Origin: an uncultured Eubacteriales bacterium
GTDB taxonomy: Bacteria; Bacillota; Clostridia; Oscillospirales; Acutalibacteraceae
Direction of reading: 5' to 3'
Assembly (NCBI GenBank): GCA_910577755.1
Contig: CAJTNL010000013.1
Span: forward strand, 1-55,394
Length of the DNA: 55,394 nucleotides
The notes under the pieces are model-generated. The model ran no database searches and was not told where the DNA came from. It saw only the letters and a program-made list of their open reading frames with translations. The position numbers and the translations under genes were made by a program. Shown piece after piece: positions 24,592 through 32,399 of this stretch. Every line of letters starts with the position of its first letter. Position 1 is the stretch's first letter.

Positions 24592-24637
24592 AAAGGGCTA
24601 TAAACTCGGGATAAATACCGGGCATATAGCCTTTTTT
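24592..24637 (+). terminator. Terminator of the butyrate operon
   Basis: GGCTATA (24596-24602) pairs with TATAGCC (24625-24631), with an inner CGG/CCG pair, and six T follow. Confidence 0.8.
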
Positions 24638-24684
24638 ATTTGTAATCATATAATTTTTTAGTAAAAGATTATATGATTACAAAT
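24638..24684. repeat. 17-bp perfect inverted repeat after the butyrate operon
   Basis: ATTTGTAATCATATAAT (24638-24654) is the exact reverse complement of 24668-24684, with a 13-base loop. It directly follows the terminator and precedes the small ORF of recombinase 2. It may be a second terminator or a binding site for the recombination machinery. Confidence 0.6.
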
Positions 24685-24786
24685 ATATCTGGAAAGTTTT
24701 TATACAAAAGTAAATAACTACGCATAATCCGTAAGCTTGTTTGCATATGTTGAGATTAGACATCATAATAAGGAGGATGATAACGC

Positions 24787-24930
24787 TTGAAAAAAAAGGA
24801 GCCAGTCCAATATACAGTAGAAAGAGAGTTCCTGTCTAAATTTTCTGCAGAAGAGTTACTTGTCCGTATCATTAAATCTCACATCAATATAAGTATGCAA
24901 GAAGGGAATTTAATATATGAAAATGATTGA
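24787..24930 (+). CDS. Small protein upstream of recombinase 2, directionality-factor candidate
   Basis: A TTG start at 24787 lies 8 bases after a perfect AAGGAGG. The 47-residue product reads MKKKEPVQYTVEREFLSKFS, then AEELLVRIIKSHINISMQEG. It ends 57 bases before recombinase 2. It resembles short proteins I have seen beside recombinases in clostridial elements, but I cannot name a family with certainty. Its position mirrors the 53-residue ORF before recombinase 1, although the sequences are not alike. A role in controlling excision is inferred. Confidence 0.6.
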   Translation: MKKKEPVQYTVEREFLSKFSAEELLVRIIKSHINISMQEGNLIYEND

Positions 24931-24987
24931 ATATGTTGTATTTTGTAATTTTATTTCGTGTTACATCAGCGCTAAATAAGAATAGAT

Positions 24988-26601
24988 ATGAAGTTACAAA
25001 AATTAAAAATATTTAATACGGCTATTTATATTAGATTGTCCAGAGATGATGGTGATAAGGAAGAAAGTGACAGTGTTGGGAATCAAAAAAAACTTTTAAC
25101 GGAGTATATTGATAAAAAGGATGAGCTAAATTTGTATAATATCTATATAGATGATGGTTATACAGGCACAAATTTTCATCGTCCCAGCTTTCAAAAAATG
25201 ATTGCAGATATAGAAGCTGGTAAAGTAAATTGTGTTGCTGTGAAGGATTTATCACGATTTGGTCGCGACTATATTGAGACCGGGCGATATTTAGAACGAT
25301 ATTTTCCAGAGTTGGGTGTGCGCTTTATTTCAGTTACGGATGGTATTGACAGCATGAAGCAAGCTTATGATATGTTACTGCCAATTAAGAACATTTTTAA
25401 TGAACAGTATGCAAGAGATATTTCCAGAAAAATACATGCAACTGTAGAAGCAAAACAAAGAGCTGGTGAATTTATAGGAGCATTTGCAAGCTATGGTTAC
25501 AAAAAGTCTTCTCTAAATAAAAACAAGTTAATTATTGATGAATATGCCGCCCACATTGTCCGCAGAATTTTTTCTCTCTATATACAAGGCTATGGGAAGC
25601 AAAAAATTGCTAAATTACTTAATGTGGAAGGGATTCTCTCTCCAGCTGAATATCGAAAGATTTACAATAAAAATTATAAAAGCAGTTGTTCAGAAAGTAC
25701 GTCTTACTGGACTTACGCTGCAATAAATAAAATTTTACATAGGGAAATATATGCGGGGAATATGGTGCAGGGAACAAAATACCAGTTTATGAGAAGTAAA
25801 CAAAAGACTGTAGATAAAGAAGACTGGATTATTGTAGAAAAAACTCATGAGCCAATTATAGATAAAGATACGTGGGAAAAAGCACAATCACTTTTAAAAC
25901 AAAGAACTAGAGAGATCGATTTAGAAAATAATAAAAATATTTTCTCTGGCTTTATAAAGTGTGGTGATTGTGGCAAAGCAATGGCAAAAAATATGTGGCT
26001 GCATGCAGATGGCAGCAAAGTCTATTCTATGTGCTGCGGGACATATAAAAGAAACGGTACCCAGCTTTGTACTCCACATATAATCCCTATGGAAGTATTA
26101 GAGAAAATTATTTTGAATGATTTAAAAGTCATAGTTCAAAATATTAAAAATTTAAAAGAGTTATTACAAACACAAACTACTATTAATTCAAAGATAAAAA
26201 ATGTTTCCGAGACAGAACTGAGTAAAATTAAAGCTGAGTTTACACGTATTAAATATCTTAAAAAATCAATATACGAAGATTATAGAGACAAACTGATTAC
26301 CAAAGAAGAGTATTTTTCTTACAGACAAGACTATACAAAAAAAGAAACACTTTACATGCAACAGATAAAAGCAATGGAGATAAAAAACAGAAATCCTACA
26401 GCACAAAATATTTTAAAAACACCGTGGATAAAAAAACTTTTAGAACTGCATGATATAGATAAGTTAGACAGAGAGATAGTAGTTGAAATGATTAGTCAAA
26501 TAAAAATATATGAAAACTATAAAATAAAAATTATTTATCATTTTTCAAATGAACTTGAGAATTTTTTTAACAGTATTTATCATTCCAGAACAGAGGGATA
26601 A
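24988..26601 (+). CDS. Large serine site-specific recombinase 2
   Basis: The 537-residue protein has the resolvase domain with catalytic serine in YIRLSRDDGDKEESDSV, then DDGYTGTNFHRPSFQKM and VKDLSRFGRDYIETGRY. The recombinase domain follows (GYKKSSLNKNKLIID, YAAINKILHREIYAGNMVQG). The zinc ribbon is CGDCGKAMAKN ... CCGTYKRNGTQLC, and the tail is a long coiled coil. It shares the overall plan of recombinase 1 but is clearly diverged, so the two are not a recent duplication. It ends 34 bases before the right junction at 26636, the usual place for an integrase gene. The ribosome site is weak. Confidence 0.92.
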   Translation: MKLQKLKIFNTAIYIRLSRDDGDKEESDSVGNQKKLLTEYIDKKDELNLYNIYIDDGYTGTNFHRPSFQKMIADIEAGKVNCVAVKDLSRFGRDYIETGRYLERYFPELGVRFISVTDGIDSMKQAYDMLLPIKNIFNEQYARDISRKIHATVEAKQRAGEFIGAFASYGYKKSSLNKNKLIIDEYAAHIVRRIFSLYIQGYGKQKIAKLLNVEGILSPAEYRKIYNKNYKSSCSESTSYWTYAAINKILHREIYAGNMVQGTKYQFMRSKQKTVDKEDWIIVEKTHEPIIDKDTWEKAQSLLKQRTREIDLENNKNIFSGFIKCGDCGKAMAKNMWLHADGSKVYSMCCGTYKRNGTQLCTPHIIPMEVLEKIILNDLKVIVQNIKNLKELLQTQTTINSKIKNVSETELSKIKAEFTRIKYLKKSIYEDYRDKLITKEEYFSYRQDYTKKETLYMQQIKAMEIKNRNPTAQNILKTPWIKKLLELHDIDKLDREIVVEMISQIKIYENYKIKIIYHFSNELENFFNSIYHSRTEG

Positions 26602-26635
26602 TTTTTTCTTAAATTATTAGCGCAAATTATCCCCG

Positions 26636-26648
26636 GCACATGGAGGAG
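26636..26648 (+). other. Right attachment-site candidate in cwlD
   Basis: GCACATGGAGGAG is identical to the middle site (13260-13272) and shares ACATGG-N-GGA with the left site (11119-11130). Downstream the sequence is cwlD, upstream it is element. Confidence 0.75.
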
Positions 26649-27196
26649 AGGACGGAGGTACCTCAGCTGTAGACGGCACTATGGAAAAAAATATCAATCT
26701 AGCTATTACATTACGTTTAAAAGCAATGTTAGAAGCTACAGGCTATCGGGTTAAAATGACCCGTGAATCGGATATTTCTATCCATGACCAGAACTTAGAT
26801 ACTGTAAAGCAACGTAAAGTATCGGATATTAAAAATCGTTTAAAGTTAATTCATGATACACCAAACTGTGTATTTATTAGTATACACCAAAACCATTTTA
26901 CTGAATCTAAATATAATGGTACACAGGTGTTTTACTCTACAAATCATGCTGATAGTAAAATTATCGCAGAGCGTATTCAAGGGCAAATTGTTTCCTTTAT
27001 ACAGCCTGATAACAAACGAGAAATTAAGCCTGCTACAGAGTCTATTTATCTATTATGGAACACTAATGTTCCGGCTGTTTTAGTAGAATGTGGTTTTTTA
27101 TCTAATCCTTCGGAAGCTCAACAATTAAAAGATCCAGCATATCAAGATAAAATTGCATTTTCTATTTTTTGTGGAATATTGCACTATATAAATTAG
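26639..27196 (+). CDS. cwlD: CwlD-type amidase, 3' part of the interrupted gene
   Basis: From CAT at 26639 the frame reads HGGEDGGTSAVDGTMEKNIN, continuing exactly where the 5' part (ending 11130) stops. It includes the second zinc ligand (Glu in TMEKN), the third (His in SIHQNHF) and the catalytic glutamate in VLVECGFLSNPSE. The first zinc ligand is on the other fragment. Joined at the core, the protein is 243 residues (61 + 182), close to the usual CwlD length. An internal ATG at 26681 exists without a ribosome site, so this fragment is unlikely to be made alone. The absence of stops or frameshifts in 182 codons argues that the gene is still under selection, hence restored in some cells. 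Confidence 0.88.
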   Translation, partial: HGGEDGGTSAVDGTMEKNINLAITLRLKAMLEATGYRVKMTRESDISIHDQNLDTVKQRKVSDIKNRLKLIHDTPNCVFISIHQNHFTESKYNGTQVFYSTNHADSKIIAERIQGQIVSFIQPDNKREIKPATESIYLLWNTNVPAVLVECGFLSNPSEAQQLKDPAYQDKIAFSIFCGILHYIN

Positions 27197-27205
27197 TAAA
27201 TCAAA

Positions 27206-27246
27206 AACGTACCACATCCTGCTTGCAACGCAGGATGTGGTACGTT
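27206..27246. terminator. 17-bp perfect hairpin between cwlD and radA
   Basis: AACGTACCACATCCTGC (27206-27222) pairs with 27230-27246 across a 7-base loop. There is no T run after it, so it may be a factor-assisted terminator or an RNA-stabilising stem. Confidence 0.55.
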
Positions 27247-27288
27247 ATAATTTATAAGACAAGAACAAATACTCGAAAGGAGTAAAAA

Positions 27289-28665
27289 ATGGCTGTAAAA
27301 ACGAAAGTGCAATACGTATGTGCAGAATGCGGATTTGTGTCTGCAAAATGGTACGGAAAATGCCCAGGTTGTAGCAACTGGAATACAATGGAAGAGAAAA
27401 TGCGCAGTATTACTACTAGTTCAAAAAAAGGAAACTCTATGATAAGTTGCGGTAGTATTACAAAACCAGTGTTTTTAAATGAAATTGACAGCTCGGAAGA
27501 ACAGCGTTACCATACAGGTTTATCTGAATTAGACCGTGTTTTGGGTGGAGGACTTGTAAAAGGTTCGCTTGTTTTAATTAGTGGTGATCCAGGTATTGGT
27601 AAATCAACAATCCTACTTCAAATTTGCCAGTATATGGGTGATTTTTTGAATATTTTATATGTTTCAGGAGAAGAATCTGAGCGTCAAATCAAGCTACGTG
27701 CAATGCGTTTGGGTGTTACCTGTGAAAATCTATATATAATGGCAGAAACAGATATTCAGGCAATTTTGGAGCAAGTAAAAATATATAAACCTGATATTCT
27801 TATGATTGATTCCATTCAAACCATGAATCATACTGATATTACGTCTTCACCTGGTAGTATTACGCAAGTAAAAGAATGTACAAATGCAATTATGCATATT
27901 GCAAAATCTTTAGATATACCAGCATTAGTGATTGGTCATGTAAACAAAGATGGTGTGATTGCAGGACCAAAAGTATTAGAACACATTGTAGATGCCGTAC
28001 TGTATTTTGAAGGGGATAAACACAATGCGTATCGGATTTTAAGAGCTGTTAAAAATCGTTTTGGCTCTACCAACGAAATCGGTGTATTTGATATGCAAGA
28101 AACAGGTTTAAAAGAGATAGATAACCCTTCTTTGGCTTTGCTATCAGGTAGACCACAATATGTGTCTGGTACATGTGTTACATGTGTTATGGAAGGTTCT
28201 CGTTCGATTTTAGCTGAAATCCAAGGTCTTGCTACTACAACGGGATTTGGTAATCCTCGACGAATGGCAACAGGCTTTGATTATAACCGTATGTCATTAT
28301 TATTAGCAGTACTGGAAAAGCGCGCCGGTTATTATTTTTCTAATTTGGATGCTTACATCAATGTAGTAGGCGGCTTAAGATTGGATGAACCAGCAGCAGA
28401 TTTAGCTGTAGCTATGGCTCTGGTATCAAGTTTAAAAGATGTGCCTATCAGTGAAAATTGTTTAGTATTTGGTGAAATAGGACTTGCTGGAGAATTACGT
28501 GCTGTAAATCAAACGGAGGTGCGCATCTTGGAAGCAATTAATTTAGGTTTTAAAAAATGTGTTTTACCATTCTATAATGTGAAACAAATTACAAAACACT
28601 ATCAAGAAATTGAGATTATTGGTGTAAAACATGTGAAGGAGGCATTTGAGGCGGCAATTGACTAA
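27289..28665 (+). CDS. radA: DNA repair protein RadA
   Basis: The 458-residue protein has the N-terminal zinc finger (VCAECGFVSAKWYGKCPGC), a RecA-like ATPase with Walker A GDPGIGKST, the RadA-specific KNRFGSTNEIGVFDM motif, and a Lon-like C-terminal domain (NVVGGLRLDEPAADLAVAMA). RadA promotes branch migration in recombination. It follows cwlD after 92 bases and has a GAAAGGAGT ribosome site. Its last 50 bases overlap a convergent small gene. Confidence 0.95.
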   Translation: MAVKTKVQYVCAECGFVSAKWYGKCPGCSNWNTMEEKMRSITTSSKKGNSMISCGSITKPVFLNEIDSSEEQRYHTGLSELDRVLGGGLVKGSLVLISGDPGIGKSTILLQICQYMGDFLNILYVSGEESERQIKLRAMRLGVTCENLYIMAETDIQAILEQVKIYKPDILMIDSIQTMNHTDITSSPGSITQVKECTNAIMHIAKSLDIPALVIGHVNKDGVIAGPKVLEHIVDAVLYFEGDKHNAYRILRAVKNRFGSTNEIGVFDMQETGLKEIDNPSLALLSGRPQYVSGTCVTCVMEGSRSILAEIQGLATTTGFGNPRRMATGFDYNRMSLLLAVLEKRAGYYFSNLDAYINVVGGLRLDEPAADLAVAMALVSSLKDVPISENCLVFGEIGLAGELRAVNQTEVRILEAINLGFKKCVLPFYNVKQITKHYQEIEIIGVKHVKEAFEAAID

Positions 28666-28807
28666 TATTAGAAGTGGTTTGTTTTAATTGTATGCGATGA
28701 ACACAGCCATGATTTGAAATATTGGTTACAATTGTTGGTGTATTCAATGTACAATAGCCGTCTATTTGATAAATGCAATCCTCTGAACAGGGAATCATAC
28801 TATTCAT
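28616..28807 (-). CDS. Small cysteine-rich conserved protein
   Basis: The ORF encodes 63 residues starting MNSMIPCSEDCIYQIDGYC, with a CxxxC, CTLN and HGC pattern that may bind a metal. Short clostridial proteins with this cysteine spacing exist, and I recall some being labelled as hydroxymyristoyl-ACP dehydratases without good reason. GAGGTGA lies 8 bases before the ATG at 28807. It converges on radA and its last ~17 codons overlap the radA 3' end. Confidence 0.6.
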   Translation of the reverse strand: MNSMIPCSEDCIYQIDGYCTLNTPTIVTNISNHGCVHRIQLKQTTSNISQLPPQMPPSHVLHQ

Positions 28808-28916
28808 ACGAAGAATCACCTCAAATACATTTGTATTATTATTAACTGCAAGTATTAGAATGATACATATTTCTAGAACATTTTATAACAAATAATAAAT
28901 AGCTGAAAAGATAAGA

Positions 28917-28962
28917 CTCACCCTAATTATACAAAATGAATATTTTGTATAATTAGGGTGAG
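28917..28962. repeat. 21-bp perfect inverted repeat
   Basis: A 21-base arm (28917-28937, starting CTCACCCTAATTAT) is the exact reverse complement of 28942-28962, with a 4-base GAAT loop. No T run follows. It lies 53 bases before the pilin-like gene and could be a terminator, a small RNA or a tiny mobile relic. Confidence 0.65.
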
Positions 28963-29015
28963 GGAATAAAATTAATTTATTAATTAAATATAGAATTGGA
29001 GTAGATTGCTTATAT

Positions 29016-29564
29016 ATGAAACAAACTAATATTAAAATAAATCATATATATCGATGGATTGAGCTTACTATTGTAGTGATTGTCATAACTATTTTAGCAG
29101 TTATTGTAATACCTACAATTACAAGTATTTCTAAATCTGCGGATTATTCTAAAGCCTATAATTGCAGTACTACAATTATAAAAATATTTGATATTGCACA
29201 TGCTGATGCTAAATTTCAAACTATAGTATTACCAGACACAGAAACTCAATTTACCAGCGACTCATTAAATGAAGATATTGCCGATGATACAACTGATAAT
29301 CATTATCGGAATTTCATTGCAAAACAACTTTATACATATTTATCCAATACTGATAATATAGATTTAGATTTTACTTTTAAATTGGTGACTACCCCGACCT
29401 TGGTAGTACTTTATTATTGGGATAAACCTAATGAAATTACAATCCCAGATCAATTAGGATATCGTAATCCTGACTATATTTGTTATCAACAAAATCAAAC
29501 AACTAAGTTTTTAACATATAATGAATTTATAAAAAGTGATTTATATAATCAACTTTCTTCCTAA
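29016..29564 (+). CDS. Type IV pilin-like orphan protein
   Basis: The 182-residue protein has an N-terminal hydrophobic helix of prepilin type: IELTIVVIVITILAVIVIPT, with the glutamate that occupies position +5 in pilins. The basic leader MKQTNIKINH precedes it. The residue at -1 relative to that glutamate is isoleucine instead of the conserved glycine, and +1 is tyrosine, so the canonical peptidase site is missing. The remainder is polar with two cysteines and matches nothing I know. No pilus assembly genes are nearby. It may be a pseudopilin, a degenerate pilin, or simply a membrane-anchored protein. Confidence 0.6.
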   Translation: MKQTNIKINHIYRWIELTIVVIVITILAVIVIPTITSISKSADYSKAYNCSTTIIKIFDIAHADAKFQTIVLPDTETQFTSDSLNEDIADDTTDNHYRNFIAKQLYTYLSNTDNIDLDFTFKLVTTPTLVVLYYWDKPNEITIPDQLGYRNPDYICYQQNQTTKFLTYNEFIKSDLYNQLSS

Positions 29565-29765
29565 TCATCAATTTAAAAAAGAATCTTTTTTAAATTTGTA
29601 TTATGTTTTATGATCCTTACTGTTTTTTATTTCTGTCGTTTTGTGTTGCAAAATCATAAATTTTTTACCGTATAATTAAAAACTTCTGCTAGTAGAGTTG
29701 GTTTTCTAAAATTTGTTAATAAATTAGAGACTGCTGATCTATTACCTAATTCTATATTCTATATA

Positions 29766-29814
29766 ATAGATACAGCATCGGGTAAATCTAATGTTTTTCC
29801 GATGCTGTATCTAT
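29766..29814 (-). terminator. Hairpin after the DUF6514 gene
   Basis: ATAGATACAGCATCGG (29766-29781) pairs perfectly with 29799-29814 across 17 bases. It lies 20 bases after the stop of the minus-strand DUF6514 gene. The rest of 29565-29765 shows no gene. Confidence 0.6.
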
Positions 29815-29833
29815 TATGTGTTTATTATATTAT

Positions 29834-30073
29834 TTAAATGTAACTTGAAAAGAAATCACTATCTTCAGCAATAAAGTCTTCAACACAATCTCGCATATGT
29901 AGTGGTGATAGTCCATAGGCATTCATTTGCGCAACCAAACATTCCACTTTTATTTTGTCTACAGAAATATCCAAAATTGAATTAGATCCATGTCGAATAC
30001 CGTAAACTGTATAATGACCATGCTTTTCACAAATCTTAGTTGTTGCGACTAATTCATATTTTCGGTTTAACAA
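29834..30073 (-). CDS. DUF6514 family protein
   Basis: The 79-residue protein (MLNRKYELVATTKICEKHGH ... ISVDKIKVECLVAQMNAYGL, SPLHMRDCVEDFIAED) fits the small clostridial DUF6514 family, with YTVYGIRHG and LSPLHMRDCVEDF as its conserved blocks. The start is TTG, supported by GGGGAGA 7 bases before it. It has its own promoter and a downstream hairpin, so it is a single-gene transcript. Function unknown. Confidence 0.75.
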   Translation of the reverse strand: MLNRKYELVATTKICEKHGHYTVYGIRHGSNSILDISVDKIKVECLVAQMNAYGLSPLHMRDCVEDFIAEDSDFFSSYI

Positions 30074-30173
30074 CTACGATCTCCCCTGACTCCCCCAAAG
30101 TTCTTTTGCATAATAAATTCTTATGCATATAGACTTCCCCTCTCTAATTGCTATTTTCACTCTCTGTTGTTAT

Positions 30174-30202
30174 ATTATATTTTACGGTTGCTGTACTGTC
30201 AA
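30174..30202 (-). promoter_or_regulatory. Promoter of the DUF6514 gene
   Basis: On the minus strand TTGACA (30197-30202) and TATAAT (30174-30179) are exactly 17 bases apart, a perfect consensus. The leader is about 95 bases and is rich in G runs near the start codon. Confidence 0.8.
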
Positions 30203-30312
30203 GGGATTTTGTAATTTATCTGTCATATTATTGTAATTTTATGGAAAATGATGAGTTTCAACACCAAAATATCGTTATTTTGCTAATTGAAAGCACAAAA
30301 TATAGTTTTGTT

Positions 30313-32064
30313 TTAAGATGTAGCTTTTTTAATCGATCTTATTAAATCTACAATTAAACCATGTTTTTTTAGGGGGGTCATCAAATAATAACCGTCACAA
30401 TCGTCTCCGATTTCTGAAATAATATCAATGCAATAAGATAAAGAAATTTTTTGCACCTGATCTGACGACTTGTTCTCCATTTGCATAACTATATTATCCG
30501 GAATATCAATCCCGCCTACCTCATTGTTCAAAAATACCGCATTCCGGTAGCTAACAATAGGCATTAATCCCGCTAAAATTTTGATGTCTAATTCTTTCTT
30601 TGCCTGTTTTAAATTTTGAATGGCCTGAGTGGTGTAAATCGGTTGTGTAAGAAGAAACTGAACTCCCTTTTCCTGTTTTTTTATTGCTCTTTTGAGTTCA
30701 AACTCAAATTTATAAGAATTGACATTTAACGCACCTCCAACCAAATATGGTGTATTTTCAAATATATCCTCATTTAAATTTCGTATATAATCCATTAGCT
30801 GATAAGAATTTTTACTGAATACGCCTTTAATTTCATTACGATGATCAGCCGGTACAGGATCACCAGTAACTACAAGTACATTACGGATGCCTGCAATATT
30901 GCCTCCAAGCAATATAGATTTTAAGCCTACCATATTTTGATCCCGACAAGTAAGATGTGGAATAACAGAAATATTCGCTTCACGCTGTATATTGGCCGCT
31001 AACATAAAACTATTTGCTCTTGCTCTTGCTAAAGGACTATCAGCAATGGTTATTACATCTACCCCAGCATTTTTCATAATGGGTACTGCTTCTTTAATAT
31101 GTGTATAGTCAGTATTAAACGGTGGGTCAAGTTCCACCGCAATAACTTGTTTTCCCGCTGCTAAGCGTTCTGCAAAAACATTTTTAACGTTTGTCGTAGA
31201 TTTCGGTATTTCTTTTTCTGATACCTGAACGATTGTATCAATATGTGCTTTTTTAAGCTGTTGTGAAACCGTTTGTATATGTTGAGGGGTTGTTCCGCAA
31301 CAACCGCCTAATATTTTTACTCCCTGTTGATGAATTTGCATCATTTTGGTAGAGAAATAAGTTTCATTATCAATAAATAATGTCCGGCCATTTACATTTA
31401 GCGGATAACCAGAATTGGGCATGACGCTGATCGTATGATTAGCAGACAGCTCTGATACAATTTCAAGCAAGTGAGAGGGACCGCACATACAATTGAGGCC
31501 AAAAGCATCAATATGATGTTGTTTACTTTCCTTTAGCAATTTTTTCACAGGTATACCCTTTCGTGTATATCCATCCTGATCAACTGCAAAAGAAGTTATG
31601 ATATAAACATCTTGTTTTTTCTGTTTTATATAATTTGCCAATGTAAATACAGAAGTGTCTTGAGCTGTTTCAAGTAAAAAATAGGTTGTTCCTAAAGATA
31701 AAAATATATCAACAATTTTATAAAGTTCATCGTCGGAGTCATCTTCACTAAATATAGGTCCTATATCTGCAAATATTAGGGTATTGGTATACTCTGCTGC
31801 TTGATTTGCCAGATTCCATGCTGCCTGTATGATTTGTTTTACTGTTGAAAATTCTGTTTTCAGGGCAACTGTATTGGCCGCAAAAGTGTTCGTTTTAATC
31901 GCCATTGCTCCCGCTTCAATATACTCCTTATGTATCTCCAATACATGATTCGGATTTTGTATACAAGCAAGTTCACAAGGTTGTTCACTATGATATTTTT
32001 TACTATAATAAGTACCGAATGCACCGTCAAATAAAAGGTAGTCTAACGAGTCAATTGTTGCCAT
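30313..32064 (-). CDS. Bifunctional homocysteine S-methyltransferase/5,10-methylenetetrahydrofolate reductase
   Basis: The 583-residue protein begins with a homocysteine methyltransferase barrel (LLFDGAFGTYYSKK, KTNTFAANTVALK, zinc ligands in GLNCMCGPSH and LGGCCGTTP). From about residue 295 it has a MetF-type reductase barrel (VIAVELDPPF, HLTCRDQNMVGLKSILLGG, VLVVTGDPV, FLLTQPIY). Such fusions, like B. subtilis YitJ, supply methyl groups for methionine synthesis. The start ATG at 32064 has a GGAGA upstream. It stands alone. Confidence 0.92.
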   Translation of the reverse strand: MATIDSLDYLLFDGAFGTYYSKKYHSEQPCELACIQNPNHVLEIHKEYIEAGAMAIKTNTFAANTVALKTEFSTVKQIIQAAWNLANQAAEYTNTLIFADIGPIFSEDDSDDELYKIVDIFLSLGTTYFLLETAQDTSVFTLANYIKQKKQDVYIITSFAVDQDGYTRKGIPVKKLLKESKQHHIDAFGLNCMCGPSHLLEIVSELSANHTISVMPNSGYPLNVNGRTLFIDNETYFSTKMMQIHQQGVKILGGCCGTTPQHIQTVSQQLKKAHIDTIVQVSEKEIPKSTTNVKNVFAERLAAGKQVIAVELDPPFNTDYTHIKEAVPIMKNAGVDVITIADSPLARARANSFMLAANIQREANISVIPHLTCRDQNMVGLKSILLGGNIAGIRNVLVVTGDPVPADHRNEIKGVFSKNSYQLMDYIRNLNEDIFENTPYLVGGALNVNSYKFEFELKRAIKKQEKGVQFLLTQPIYTTQAIQNLKQAKKELDIKILAGLMPIVSYRNAVFLNNEVGGIDIPDNIVMQMENKSSDQVQKISLSYCIDIISEIGDDCDGYYLMTPLKKHGLIVDLIRSIKKATS

Positions 32065-32114
32065 AAAATTTCTCCATATTCTTAATTATTATCAAATATC
32101 AATTTAATATCAGT

Positions 32115-32143
32115 ATTATACAGGAAATTGATTATAAATACAA
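32115..32143 (-). promoter_or_regulatory. Promoter of the methyltransferase/MTHFR gene
   Basis: Minus-strand TTGTAT (32138-32143) and TATAAT (32115-32120) are 17 bases apart. The leader is about 45 bases, too short for an S-box riboswitch. Confidence 0.6.
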
Positions 32144-32293
32144 TCAAACTTGTTTAATGTCTTTCCTTAACATATGTGTGGGAAATATGGATATATTTTT
32201 ATAAAAAATTACAACGAAGTGAAATTTCAAAAGAAAAAACATGGGCAGCTGATAAAAATATGTCTGAACATTATTGTTTTCTACCAAATTTTA

Positions 32294-32322
32294 TTGAAAC
32301 AAAGTGTCTTTAGTGCTATAAT
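32294..32322 (+). promoter_or_regulatory. Promoter of the aspS-gatCAB operon
   Basis: TTGAAA (32294-32299) and TATAAT (32317-32322) are exactly 17 bases apart, giving a leader of about 70 bases before the aspS ATG. I see no T-box. Bases 32144-32293 show no real gene. Confidence 0.75.
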
Positions 32323-32399
32323 TGATAAATATATATCGCCTAAAATGAAACGGGCTTTCATACCGAATGAATTTTAATCATGAAAGGATTATTAGTAAT

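Larger units (their letters stand above)
11131..26647 (+). mobile_element. Skin-like 15.5-kb insertion within cwlD, possibly two stacked elements
   Basis: The insertion separates codons for HGG and EDGG in the amidase motif of cwlD. It carries two large serine recombinases (ends at 13245 and 26601), each followed within 15-35 bases by a copy of GCACATGGAGGAG and each preceded by a small ORF. The middle copy (13260) divides it into a 2.1-kb left unit and a 13.4-kb right unit; the latter holds the butyrate pathway. Recombination between the outer sites would rebuild cwlD. The nearest known parallel is the skin element in sigK of B. subtilis and C. difficile, excised by a serine recombinase in the mother cell. 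Exact crossover bases are uncertain within the core. Confidence 0.8.
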
